Under the pieces are notes generated by a model. It ran no database searches and was not told the DNA's origin. It worked only from the letters and a program-made list of their open reading frames with translations. This document shows positions 54,428 to 63,052 of a stretch of 64,000 nucleotides of DNA, piece after piece. Numbering within the stretch: position 1 is the stretch's first letter; the number at the start of each line of letters is the position of its first letter. The DNA comes from Burkholderiales bacterium. Lineage in GTDB: Bacteria; Pseudomonadota; Gammaproteobacteria; Burkholderiales; SG8-41. The position numbers were made by a program, and so were the translations under genes. Where the stretch lies: assembly GCA_019635015.1 (NCBI GenBank), contig JAHCAG010000008.1, positions 62,001 to 126,000 of the forward strand, in the 5' to 3' direction.

Positions 54428-55513
54428 TCAATGCCGCGCCGGCTCCCGCCCCAGCGCTTCCAGCATCCTCCCCGCCACAAACACCGAGCCGCCCGCCAAG
54501 CGCTCCGGCAGCACCTGCTGCAGCACTGTCACCGTAGTGACCCGACACTCTGCCAGCGTGGTCAACAACAGCTGCGTCACCTCCGCCACCTCGTCCTGCG
54601 GCTGCAGCGGCCAGGCAAAACCTTCGAACAGCGAATCGTCGAGCGGCGTGCTGAGGCTCAGCCGCAGTTCGCCGGCGCCGCCGTCGAGGCGGTGCGCCGA
54701 CAACACGGCTTCCGGATCACCGACGGCCATGCGGAAGCGGCGCAGCGTGTTGCCGAGGAAGAGGCTCAGCGCGGCTTCGAGCTGGGCACGGCGGCCGGCC
54801 TGGGCCGCGAGCAGCAGCGGCTGCGGCGGGCGCGGCATCGGCAGGATTTCGAGACCGGGCTGGGCGAGCTGGCGCGCGAGTTCCTTCGTCAGTGCCATGC
54901 CCCAGGTGCCGATGTTGGAAGCCGACTCGAGGAAGGATGGCAGATGCTGCGGCGTGATGCCGGCGCCGGTGATGAAACGCAGATGGACCTGCTCGCGGCT
55001 GCCGCTGACATTGACCGCTTCGGGCTGAAGCATATCCAGCGGTGCGCGCCGCGCGGGGTCAGTGGCGGACTGCCACAGCGCCGAGGGTGACAGGGCCTCC
55101 AGCGCCTCCGCACTGACCAGCGCGTTGCCGAGACCGAAGTTGCGGGTGACGCCGACGGCGCCGTGCTGCTCAAGCAGTGCAGCGACCTTGGCGACCCCGG
55201 GCAATGCGCCGGGCACCGTTGCCGGCCGGCGCGCACCGGCAACGATCACCAGCGGAATTGCAAAAAAGCGCAGGCCGATGCCCTCGCCATTGCCGTCAAG
55301 CACCATGGCGAGCGAACGTGCGACACGCCGGGCACGGGCTGGCGGCTGCGCACACAAGACGGCACGGATGCCCGCGTCGTCGCCAGCCTGCAGCGCCTGC
55401 TGCAGGGCGTAACACAACACCGCGTCATCAGCCTGTGCCGCTGCCACATGCAGGGCATGGCCAGGAATTCCGGCAACGTCCCGCGGGTCCGGCAGTGTTT
55501 CCGTATTGCTCAA
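54428..55513 (-). CDS. DUF2863-like conserved protein, 361 residues
   Basis: A soluble protein with no membrane segments. Recognisable parts include FFAIPLVIVAGARRPATVPGALPG, NFGLGNALVSAEALEALSPSALWQ, and the C-terminal LSLFLGNTLRRFRMAVGDPEAVLSAHR...LRLSLSTPLDDSLFEGFAWPLQPQDEVAEVTQLLLTTLAECRVTTVTVL, which recalls Burkholderiales DUF2863. The assignment is from memory of that C-terminal pattern. The start is TTG 55513 preceded by GAGAGG, 11 bp after the tctC stop, so it is expressed with that gene and with the symporter after it. Function unknown. Confidence 0.62.
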   Translation of the reverse strand: MSNTETLPDPRDVAGIPGHALHVAAAQADDAVLCYALQQALQAGDDAGIRAVLCAQPPARARRVARSLAMVLDGNGEGIGLRFFAIPLVIVAGARRPATVPGALPGVAKVAALLEQHGAVGVTRNFGLGNALVSAEALEALSPSALWQSATDPARRAPLDMLQPEAVNVSGSREQVHLRFITGAGITPQHLPSFLESASNIGTWGMALTKELARQLAQPGLEILPMPRPPQPLLLAAQAGRRAQLEAALSLFLGNTLRRFRMAVGDPEAVLSAHRLDGGAGELRLSLSTPLDDSLFEGFAWPLQPQDEVAEVTQLLLTTLAECRVTTVTVLQQVLPERLAGGSVFVAGRMLEALGREPARH

Positions 55514-55524
55514 TCGACCGCCTC

Positions 55525-56511
55525 TCAGTCTACTTTTGCCCCTGAAGCCTTGACTGCCTTGCCCCATTTGTCGATTTCGGAACGGATATAGGCGGTGAAC
55601 TGCTCCGGCGTGTCGCCGACAAACTCGGCACCCTCGGCGATCATGCGGTTGCGCAGGTCCGGCGCCTGCAGCGCCTTGGTCGATTCGGCATGCAGCTTCA
55701 TGATGATGTCGCGCGGTGTGCCGGTGGGCACCGCCATGCCGAACCAGGAACCGGTCTCGAAGCCCTTGAGCCCCTGCTCGTCAAGCGTCGCGATGTCCTT
55801 CGCCGCATCGACGCGTTTGAGGCTGGTCACGCCCAGTGCGCGCAGGCGTCCGCTGCGCGCATGCGGCAGCGTCGACACCATCGCACCGAAATAGACCTCG
55901 ATGTGGCCGGCGATGATGTCGGCGATTGCCGGTGTTGCGCCCTTGTAGGGAACATGCACCATTTTCACGCCGGCCATGGACTTGAATATCTCGCCGGCGA
56001 GGTGGTGCGGACTGCCGATTCCGGTGGAGCCATGGCGCAGCGCGTTCGGATTGGCCCTGGCAATGGCAATCAGCTCCTTCGCATTTTTTGCCGGCAGCGA
56101 GGGGTGCACGACGACAATGCCCGGCACCTTGGCGAAGTTGGTGACGTAGGCGAAATCCTTCAGCATGTCGTAGCCGAGTTTCGGATACAGCGTCGGGTTG
56201 ATCGCGTTGGCCACTGTCGGCATGAACAGCGTATAGCCGTCGGCCGGCGCCTTCGCGCCGAGTTCGGTGCCGATATTGGTGCCGGCGCCGGGCCGGTTGT
56301 CGACGATCACCTGCTGGCCCCAGGCCGCAGCGAGTTTCTGGCCCACGGCGCGCGCCAGCATGTCGGAAGTGCCGCCGGGGGTGTAGCCGACGATGTAACG
56401 AATGGTGCGGTTGGGATAATTCGCCGCACCCTGGGCCTGCACCGCACCGGCAGCCGCCAGCAGGGCTGATGCAGGCAACAGGTATTTATATAAGTATTTG
56501 ATTTTAAACAT
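55525..56511 (-). CDS. Bug/TctC-family periplasmic receptor with a repeat-derived signal-peptide start
   Basis: A 328-residue secreted receptor. The Bug pattern (YPNRTIRYIVGYTPGGTSDMLARAVGQKLAAAWGQQVIVDNRPGAGTNIGTELGAKAPADGYTLFMP, VHVPYKGATPAIADIIAGHIEVYFG, FGMAVPTGTPRDIIMKLH) is complete. The signal peptide starts MFKIKYLYKYLLPASALLAA, and its first 9 codons are the AT-rich repeat copy C, unusual in this GC-rich DNA. GGAGG lies 7 nt before ATG 56511. No tctAB lies beside it, so it is an orphan receptor, perhaps serving a TctAB elsewhere. Confidence 0.9.
   Translation of the reverse strand: MFKIKYLYKYLLPASALLAAAGAVQAQGAANYPNRTIRYIVGYTPGGTSDMLARAVGQKLAAAWGQQVIVDNRPGAGTNIGTELGAKAPADGYTLFMPTVANAINPTLYPKLGYDMLKDFAYVTNFAKVPGIVVVHPSLPAKNAKELIAIARANPNALRHGSTGIGSPHHLAGEIFKSMAGVKMVHVPYKGATPAIADIIAGHIEVYFGAMVSTLPHARSGRLRALGVTSLKRVDAAKDIATLDEQGLKGFETGSWFGMAVPTGTPRDIIMKLHAESTKALQAPDLRNRMIAEGAEFVGDTPEQFTAYIRSEIDKWGKAVKASGAKVD
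56481..56505 (-). repeat. AT-rich dispersed repeat, copy C (inside a tctC coding start)
   Basis: On the minus strand 56505-56481 matches copy A (38133-38157) at 24 of 25 positions, including the core AAAATCAAATACTTATA. It encodes KIKYLYKY, residues 3-10 of the receptor, so the element is translated here. Confidence 0.8.
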
Positions 56512-56638
56512 TTTTATATCCTCCCGAACAAAGAAAAAAACCGCCACCCCGGATGCCCTGGAACACCCGGATGCGACGGCGCGCCGTTTGACGGGCCGCG
56601 CGGCCAAGGCGCGGCACCATCATCACCGGTACAACACC

Positions 56639-57601
56639 TTACTCGACTTTTGCGCCCGACTCCTTGACCACCTTCGCCCACTTCGCGAAATCGGCCTTGA
56701 CCACGCGCGCAAATCCTTCAGCGCTGCCGCCGACCGCATCGGCACCCTGCGAATTGAGCCGCTTGACCAGCTCCGGATTGTTGAGCGCGGTGTTCAGCTC
56801 GGCATTGATCCGCCGCACGATGTCGGCCGGTGTGCCCGCGGGCGCGAAAATGCCGAACCAGTTGACCACTTCATAACCCTTCACGGTCTCGGCAATCGCC
56901 GGCAGTTCCGGGAAGGCCGCCGAGCGCTTCGGACCGGTGACTGCAAGCCCGCGCAGCTTGCCGGAACGCACATGCGGCGCCAGAGGCACTGCGCTGGCAA
57001 TTGTCAGACCGATCTGGCCGCCGAACATGTCGGTGATCAGCGGCCCCGTGCCCTTGTACGGGATGTGCTCCATGCGGATGCCGGCCATGCTCTTGAACAG
57101 TTCCACCGCGAGGTGGCTCGACGAGCCGCTCCCGGCGGAGCCGTAGTTGATCTTGCCCGGATTGGCTTTCGCGTAATCAATCAGCTCTTTCACGTTTTTT
57201 GCAGGCAGCGAGGGTCCGGAGGCCAGCATCAGCGGCACCGCGACAAACTGCACCACCGGCGTGAAATCGCGGATCGCGTCGTACGACACCTTTTTGTAGA
57301 GGTGCGGATTGATCACGTGCGGGATCGAGGAAAACAGCAGCGTGTAACCGTCTGCATTGGCCCTGGCCGCGATTTCCGTCGCAATCAGGCCGCCGGCGCC
57401 GCCGCGGTTGTCGACCACCACCTGCTGGACGATGCGCTCGGACAGCTGCTGCGCGGCAATGCGGCCGAGTATGTCGGCGGCGCCGCCCGGCGGGAAACCG
57501 ACCACCAGGCGCACAGGTCGCTCGGGATAGGTGCTTGCAGCGCTGGCGGGAAACGCAACACAGGCGGCGGCGATGGCGGTCAGGACATGGCGAATCTTCA
57601 T
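56639..57601 (-). CDS. Bug/TctC-family periplasmic receptor
   Basis: A 320-residue receptor. The signal peptide MKIRHVLTAIAAACVAFPASAAS is followed by YPERPVRLVVGFPPGGAADILGRIAAQQLSERIVQQVVVDNRGGAGGLIATEIAARANADGYTLLFS, VKFQ-type and MEHIPYKGTGPLITDMFGGQIGLTIASAVPL and WFGIFAPAGTPADIVRRINAEL. This is a second orphan Bug protein. It follows the GGT gene (57684) in the same direction by 82 bp and precedes another Bug gene by 127 bp. The ligand is unknown; proximity to GGT suggests a glutamyl-type or other amino-dicarboxylate (inference). Confidence 0.9.
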   Translation of the reverse strand: MKIRHVLTAIAAACVAFPASAASTYPERPVRLVVGFPPGGAADILGRIAAQQLSERIVQQVVVDNRGGAGGLIATEIAARANADGYTLLFSSIPHVINPHLYKKVSYDAIRDFTPVVQFVAVPLMLASGPSLPAKNVKELIDYAKANPGKINYGSAGSGSSSHLAVELFKSMAGIRMEHIPYKGTGPLITDMFGGQIGLTIASAVPLAPHVRSGKLRGLAVTGPKRSAAFPELPAIAETVKGYEVVNWFGIFAPAGTPADIVRRINAELNTALNNPELVKRLNSQGADAVGGSAEGFARVVKADFAKWAKVVKESGAKVE

Positions 57602-57683
57602 TTCAGCTCCTCGTAATTGTTGTCGGGATTCAGTGACTGCAGGCAGGCTTTAGCAGCAATCATGCCACCACCCTGCCGTCGCA

Positions 57684-59405
57684 TCACCAGCCCAGCACGT
57701 AGGCCGGACGCCGCGGATCGGCACCGCCGTGCAGCACGCCCTGAGCGTGGTCATTGACGATGGTGCACACCGACCCGGCGAGCCAGGTCATGTCGTCCCA
57801 CCAGTAGATCTTGTGCCCCATCGCCGCCAGCACATCCCCTGCAGCCTTGTCGATGCGCGACTCCAGGTACAGGCGGCCCGGGAAATAGGGGTGCGGCTCG
57901 AAGGAGCCCGGATAGCTGTAATTGGCGAAGCGCGGCGCCTCCACGGCGTCCTGCACCGACATGCCGAAGACATTGATGTTGAGGAACACCTGGATCATCG
58001 CCTGGATCTGCACATCGCCGCCGGGCGTGCCGAAAGGCATGTAGGCCTTGCCGTTCTTCAGCGCCAGCGCGGGATTCGGCGTCAGCCGCGGGCGCTTGCC
58101 CGGCGCCACCGAGGACGGATGTCGCGTATCGCCCCAGGACTGCGTGCCGCGCCCCGAACACACGATCCCAACGCCCGGAACGATGGGCGTCTTGTCGGAA
58201 CCGTCGGAAGGCGTGGCCGAGAAGGCATTGCCGTGGCGGTCGATGACACAGAGGTACGAGGTATCACCGGGCCCCGGCGCCTCGTCAGGTTGCGGCTCGG
58301 GCATGCAGATGTTGGCCACCGTCGACAGCGATTTCGGGTCGCCCGCTGGCGGCATTTCCGGCCAGGCGCGGTCGTCGCGGATCAGCGTGCGCCGCCAGGC
58401 CGAGTATTTGTCGGACAGCAGTCCCGCCAGCGGCACCTTGACGAACTTGGGATCGCCGAAATACTGGTGGCGGTCAGCGAAGGCGAGTTTCAGCGCCTCG
58501 GTGACCACGTGGATGTACTGCGGCGTGTTGTGGCCCATCGCCTTCAGGTCGTAACCCTTCAGGATGTTCAGCGCCATCGGCAGCGCCGGCCCCTGCGACC
58601 ACGGCCCGCAGGCGTGCAGTTCGATGTTGCCGAACTTCGATTTCACGGTCGGCTCGAAATTGACCTTGAAATTGGCGAAATCCTCGTAACGCATCAGGCC
58701 GCCCTGCCCGGTGATCCATTTCGACACCGCCTTCGCGATATCGCCCTTGTAGAAGGCGTCGCGCGCGGCCTGCAGGCCGGCCTTGCGGCCGCCGCGCTTA
58801 GCCGCGCGGCGCTCTTCGTCGGCCATGTATTTCAGCGTGCGGCCGAGGTCGGCCTGCACGAACACCTTGCCCGGCACCGGCGGTTTGCCGCCGGGCATGA
58901 ACACCTTCTTGCTCGAGGGCCAGCGGCCATAGTACTCGGTGTTGGCACCGATGAAGTCCGCCATCAGCGGATACATCGGGAAACCCTCGCTGGCGAAGCG
59001 GATCGCCGCCGAGGCCACCTCGCCGAAACTCATGGTGCCGAATTTCGACAATGAGGTGATCCAGGCGTCCGGCGCCGCCGGCACCACGCAGCGCTCCACA
59101 CCCGGCGGAATCTTGCCGCCGTATTTTTTCATGAAGTAATCCGGCGTCACCGCGGCCGGCCACACGCCGAGGCCGTCGATCGAATGCACCTTGCGGTCCT
59201 TCGCGGTGTAGATGATCTGCGGCGCAACACCGCCGATGTTGACCTTCTCGGTCTGCAGCACACCGATGGCAAGCCCCGCCGCCACGCCGGCATCTATGGC
59301 GTTGCCGCCGGCCTCGAGAATTTCGAAAGCCGCGTGGGCGGCAAGATAATGGCCGGCCGCCACGACGTGGCGGGTGCCCATGATGGTCATGCGTTTCATC
59401 GACAT
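57684..59405 (-). CDS. Gamma-glutamyltransferase family protein
   Basis: A 573-residue Ntn-hydrolase. It has the N-terminal GNAIDAGVAAGLAIGVLQTEKVNIGG, the processing/catalytic Thr382 in GDTSYLCVIDRHGNAFSATPSDGSD, and the later TPNPALALKNGKAYMPFGTPGGDVQIQAMIQVFLNINVFGMSVQDAVEAPRF. It lacks an obvious signal peptide at ATG 59405, so it may be cytoplasmic, unlike classical periplasmic GGT. The family cleaves or transfers gamma-glutamyl groups but also includes acylases. A Bug receptor follows it, and a mirrored Bug-GGT pair is divergent across a 200-bp gap. Confidence 0.88.
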   Translation of the reverse strand: MSMKRMTIMGTRHVVAAGHYLAAHAAFEILEAGGNAIDAGVAAGLAIGVLQTEKVNIGGVAPQIIYTAKDRKVHSIDGLGVWPAAVTPDYFMKKYGGKIPPGVERCVVPAAPDAWITSLSKFGTMSFGEVASAAIRFASEGFPMYPLMADFIGANTEYYGRWPSSKKVFMPGGKPPVPGKVFVQADLGRTLKYMADEERRAAKRGGRKAGLQAARDAFYKGDIAKAVSKWITGQGGLMRYEDFANFKVNFEPTVKSKFGNIELHACGPWSQGPALPMALNILKGYDLKAMGHNTPQYIHVVTEALKLAFADRHQYFGDPKFVKVPLAGLLSDKYSAWRRTLIRDDRAWPEMPPAGDPKSLSTVANICMPEPQPDEAPGPGDTSYLCVIDRHGNAFSATPSDGSDKTPIVPGVGIVCSGRGTQSWGDTRHPSSVAPGKRPRLTPNPALALKNGKAYMPFGTPGGDVQIQAMIQVFLNINVFGMSVQDAVEAPRFANYSYPGSFEPHPYFPGRLYLESRIDKAAGDVLAAMGHKIYWWDDMTWLAGSVCTIVNDHAQGVLHGGADPRRPAYVLGW

Positions 59406-59605
59406 GCTCGGATCTCCGGGAAAAATGCCCAGGCTGCGGCAGAACGAAGTGATTCTAACCCCTGACAGGGGCGAGCCCGGGGCCGGTAGCCACGAATTGG
59501 ACATTTTGTGCGGGATGCCCACAGCCACACGAGGCACGGTAAACTTGCAGCTACATCAACGGCCGGCGCCGCATCGCGTACCCGGCCCCACCCCGAGGAG
59601 ATCCC

Positions 59606-60574
59606 ATGAAGTTCCGCATGCTCTGCATTGCCGCTGCCGCCGGCCTTTCCGCCGCCAGCCTTCCCGCCTTCGCGCAAAACTACCCGGTGAAGCCGGTGCG
59701 AATGATCATCCCCTTCGCGCCCGGCGGCAATACCGACATCATCGGCCGCATCTTCGCGCCTAAAATGGCGGAAATCCTCGGCCAGCCGATCATCATCGAC
59801 AACCGCGGCGGCGCCGGCAGCATCATCGGCACCGAAGCCGCGATGCGCGCTGCGCCCGACGGCTACACACTGTTGCTCGCCTCCGCCGCGCACACAATCA
59901 ACCCGGCGATGGTTAAAAAACTACCCTACGATTCGATCAAGGACTTCACGCCGCTGGGCGTAGTTGCCGACGTGCCCACCGCCTTCGTCATCCACCCCTC
60001 GCTGCCGCCGAAGAACGTGAAGGAATTCGTGGCGCTGGCCAAGGCGCGGCCGAATGACATTTTCTACTCCACCGCCGGTCAGGGCACCGTCGGCCACCTC
60101 GCCGCCGAACTGCTGATCTCGACCACCGGTGCCAAACTCACCGGCGTCCACTACAAGGGCAGCGGCCCGTCGATGGTGGATCTCGTCGGCGGCCACGTGC
60201 AGACGCAGTTCCCGAGCATGCCGGCTGCAGTACCCTACGTCGCCCAGGGCCGCCTGCGCATGATCGGCCAGACCGGTGAGAAACGCTCGCCCGCGGCACC
60301 GTCCGTGCCGACATTCATTGAGCAGGGCTACAAGGACTTTGTCGTCTCCAGCGGCTTTGCGATGTTCGGCCCGGCCAACCTGCCCAAGGCAATCGCCGAC
60401 CGCGTCAATTCCGCAATGGCGCAGGCACTGAAGGATCCCAAGGTCAACAGGACCCTCCTGGACCAGGGCGCCGAACCCAGCGGCAATTCCCCCGAGGCGC
60501 ATGACAAGTTCAACCGCGCCGAGATCCAGAAATGGATCAAGGTCGTCAAAGCAGCCGGCATCCAGCCCAACTGA
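59606..60574 (+). CDS. Bug/TctC-family periplasmic receptor
   Basis: A 322-residue receptor. The signal peptide MKFRMLCIAAAAGLSAASLPAFAQN precedes YPVKPVRMIIPFAPGGNTDIIGRIFAPKMAEILGQPIIIDNRGGAGSIIGTEAAMRAAPDGYTLLLASAAHTINPAM, VHYKGSGPSMVDLVGGHVQTQFPSM and FAMFGPANLPKAIADRVNSA. GAGGAG lies 7 nt before the ATG. It is divergent from the GGT at 57684 and followed by a terminator and a second GGT. It is the fourth Bug protein in the window. Confidence 0.92.
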   Translation: MKFRMLCIAAAAGLSAASLPAFAQNYPVKPVRMIIPFAPGGNTDIIGRIFAPKMAEILGQPIIIDNRGGAGSIIGTEAAMRAAPDGYTLLLASAAHTINPAMVKKLPYDSIKDFTPLGVVADVPTAFVIHPSLPPKNVKEFVALAKARPNDIFYSTAGQGTVGHLAAELLISTTGAKLTGVHYKGSGPSMVDLVGGHVQTQFPSMPAAVPYVAQGRLRMIGQTGEKRSPAAPSVPTFIEQGYKDFVVSSGFAMFGPANLPKAIADRVNSAMAQALKDPKVNRTLLDQGAEPSGNSPEAHDKFNRAEIQKWIKVVKAAGIQPN

Positions 60575-60610
60575 AATCGCCTGCTGCAGCGCACACGGTG
60601 CGCTAAAATC

Positions 60611-60640
60611 ACGGGGTCCCGCAGGACCCCGTATTTTTTT
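60611..60640 (+). terminator. Strong rho-independent terminator between a Bug receptor gene and GGT
   Basis: ACGGGGTCC (60611-60619) pairs with GGACCCCGT (60624-60632), then ATTTTTTT. It sits 36 bp past the receptor stop and only 20 bp before the next ATG, so a GGT promoter would need to be upstream of, or inside, this element. Confidence 0.88.
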
Positions 60641-60660
60641 CAAGACATTCCGAGAATCCC

Positions 60661-62250
60661 ATGACCCCGTTCGATTTCCAGTTTCCCTACACCTCGCAGC
60701 GCATGCCGGTGCTGGCACGCAATGCCGTTGCCACCTCGCAACCCCTTGCCGCCCAGGCCGGCCTGCGCATGCTGCTCAAGGGCGGCAACGCGGTGGACGC
60801 CATCCTCGCCTCCGCAATTTCGCTGACCGTGCTGGAACCCACCAGCAACGGCATCGGCAGCGATGCCTTCTGCATACTCTGGGACGGCAAGAAGCTGCAC
60901 GGCCTCAACGCCTCGGGTCGTTCGCCCGCGGCGTGGACACCGGATCGCTTCAAGGGCGCGCAGGCGATGCCGCAGCGCGGCTGGGATTCGGTGACGGTGC
61001 CGGGCTGCGTCTCCGCATGGGCCGAGATGTCCGCGAAATTCGGCAAGCTGCCCTTCGCCGACCTGTTCGAGCCGGCGATCAAATACGCCACCGACGGCTA
61101 CATGGTGACGCCGACCATCGCAAGGCTGTGGGCCAACCAGGCACCGGAACTGAAAAACCAGCCCGGATTCGCAGAGGCCTTCATGCCACGCGGCCGCGCA
61201 CCGCTGCCCGGCGAAAAATTCTCCTTCCCGGCACAGGCCAAGACGCTGGCGCGCATCGCCGAAACCAAAGGCGAAGCCTTCTATAAAGGCGACCTCGCCG
61301 AGAAAATCGTTGCCTGGGCACAGCAGCATGACAGCGCGCTGACGCTTGACGATCTCGCCAGCCACGCAATCGACTGGGTCGAGCCGATCGGCATCGACTA
61401 CCGCGGCTACACGCTGCACGAAATTCCGCCCAACGGCCAGGGTATCGCCGCGCTGATCGCGCTCGGCATCCTCGAGAATTTCGACGTCGCCAAGCTGGCG
61501 GTCGACTCGGCCGACAGCATGCACCTGCAGATCGAGGCGATGAAACTCGCATTTGCCGACATCAACGAGTACGTATCTGATCCGGCGACGATGCGCGTCA
61601 AACCGTCGGAGATGCTCGACAAGGATTACCTGAAGAAGCGCGCGCAGCTGATCGACATGAAGAAGGCGCAGGAGCCGGCACACGGCAATCCCGCCAAAGG
61701 CGGCACTGTGTATCTCACCGCTGCCGACGAGTCCGGCATGATGGTGTCGTACATCCAGTCCAACTTCGCCGGCTTCGGTTCCGGCGTCGTCGTGCCGGGC
61801 ACGGGCATCAGCATGCAGAACCGCGGCTTCGGCTTCAGCCTGAAACCGGGCCACGCCAACATCGTCGCCCCGCGCAAGCGTCCCTTCCACACCATCATCC
61901 CGGGTTTCCTGACGAAAAACGGCAAGCCGTTGATGAGTTTCGGCGTGATGGGCGGCTCGATGCAGGCGCAGGGCCACATGCAGGTGGTCTCGCGCATGGT
62001 CGATTACGGCCAGAACCCGCAGGCTGCAGCCGACGCACCGCGCTGGCGCGTCGACAGCGGTCTCAAGGTCGGCATCGAGCACGGCGTCGCCGCGGAAACG
62101 GTCGCCGAACTGCGCGCCCGCGGACACGACATGCCGCAGGCCGACCGCTGGTCCACCGACTTCGGCCGCGCACAGCTGATCTACAAACTGGAGGACGGCT
62201 ACTTCGCGGCCTCGGAGCGCCGCACCGACGGCCAGGCCGTCGGTTTCTGA
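60661..62250 (+). CDS. Gamma-glutamyltransferase family protein
   Basis: A 529-residue Ntn-hydrolase. [51 protein letters not shown] is the classical GGT start; the catalytic/processing Thr349 is in [45 protein letters not shown], and [55 protein letters not shown] follows. No signal peptide is evident. It belongs to the same family as the GGT at 57684, but the two differ in length by 44 residues and are clearly diverged. Neighbours are a Bug receptor upstream and a gamma-carbonic anhydrase downstream. Confidence 0.9.
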   Translation: MTPFDFQFPYTSQRMPVLARNAVATSQPLAAQAGLRMLLKGGNAVDAILASAISLTVLEPTSNGIGSDAFCILWDGKKLHGLNASGRSPAAWTPDRFKGAQAMPQRGWDSVTVPGCVSAWAEMSAKFGKLPFADLFEPAIKYATDGYMVTPTIARLWANQAPELKNQPGFAEAFMPRGRAPLPGEKFSFPAQAKTLARIAETKGEAFYKGDLAEKIVAWAQQHDSALTLDDLASHAIDWVEPIGIDYRGYTLHEIPPNGQGIAALIALGILENFDVAKLAVDSADSMHLQIEAMKLAFADINEYVSDPATMRVKPSEMLDKDYLKKRAQLIDMKKAQEPAHGNPAKGGTVYLTAADESGMMVSYIQSNFAGFGSGVVVPGTGISMQNRGFGFSLKPGHANIVAPRKRPFHTIIPGFLTKNGKPLMSFGVMGGSMQAQGHMQVVSRMVDYGQNPQAAADAPRWRVDSGLKVGIEHGVAAETVAELRARGHDMPQADRWSTDFGRAQLIYKLEDGYFAASERRTDGQAVGF

Positions 62251-62266
62251 GTCCGGAAACAGACCG

Positions 62267-62791
62267 ATGAAATACTCCCTCGGCGAACGCAAGGTGGTGT
62301 GCAAGGGCGATTACTGGATCGCCCCCAATGCCGTCGTCATCGGCAGCGTCACGCTGGAAAACAACGCCAGCATCTGGTGGAACTGCGTGCTGCGCAGCGA
62401 CAACGAGACCATCACCATCGGCGAAAACGCACAGGTGCAGGACGGCTCGGTGCTGCATGCCGACCCCGGATTCCCGCTGACCCTGGAAAAGAACGTCAGC
62501 GTCGGCCACATGGCGATGCTGCACGGCTGCACCATCGGCGAGGGCAGCCTGGTCGGCATCGGTGCTGTGATCCTCAACGGCGCAAAAATCGGCAGGAACT
62601 GCCTGATCGGCGCGCGCGCATTCATCGGCGAGGGCAAGGAAATCCCCGACGGCTCGATGGTGCTGGGCATGCCGGGCAAGGTCGTGCGCCAGCTCTCGCC
62701 CGAGGAAATCGCACGCATCAACCGCATTTCCGAGCACTATGTGAAGAATTCGCAGCGCTACCGCAACGAACTGAAATCCGACGAATCCTGA
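62267..62791 (+). CDS. Gamma-carbonic anhydrase family protein
   Basis: A 174-residue left-handed beta-helix protein. The hexapeptide-repeat region [45 protein letters not shown] and ISVGHMAML-type [46 protein letters not shown] hold His64, His81 and His86, the three metal ligands. Family members hydrate carbon dioxide or act as PaaY/CaiE-like acyl-CoA enzymes. It lies 16 bp after the GGT stop, so they may share a transcript. Confidence 0.9.
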   Translation: MKYSLGERKVVCKGDYWIAPNAVVIGSVTLENNASIWWNCVLRSDNETITIGENAQVQDGSVLHADPGFPLTLEKNVSVGHMAMLHGCTIGEGSLVGIGAVILNGAKIGRNCLIGARAFIGEGKEIPDGSMVLGMPGKVVRQLSPEEIARINRISEHYVKNSQRYRNELKSDES

Positions 62792-62811
62792 GCGCCGCGA
62801 GGGAGGCCGCC

Positions 62812-63042
62812 ATGACCGCGATGAGCAAATTCGGGTTCCGCATCAAGACCCGCGGCGGCATGGTGGTGGAAAACCTGATGGTGCAGGCGCGCGACCAGGC
62901 GGAGGCTGAAAACCGCATACGCCAGATCTACCGCCACTGCGAAATCCTCGAATGCAGCACGCTGGCCCCGGACACGCGCGGGGAAGGCATGGATCTCGAG
63001 GGAATGATCTCGCTGATCAGCCGCCAGGAAGAACCGCGCTAG
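62812..63042 (+). CDS. Small conserved-looking protein, 76 residues, unknown
   Basis: The protein starts MTAMSKFGFRIKTRGGMVVE, then NLMVQARDQAEAENRIRQIY, RHCEILECSTLAPDTRGEGM and ends with LEGMISLISRQEEPR. It looks like a compact alpha/beta domain with a Cys pair. GGGAGG lies 6 nt before ATG 62812. It follows the carbonic anhydrase gene by 20 bp in the same direction. I recognise no family. Confidence 0.7.
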   Translation: MTAMSKFGFRIKTRGGMVVENLMVQARDQAEAENRIRQIYRHCEILECSTLAPDTRGEGMDLEGMISLISRQEEPR

Positions 63043-63052
63043 ATCCCCGGCG

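Noticed and set aside
60640-62304. A 554-codon minus-strand frame over the second GGT
   Set aside because: No recognisable protein; antisense of a gene with clear catalytic motifs.
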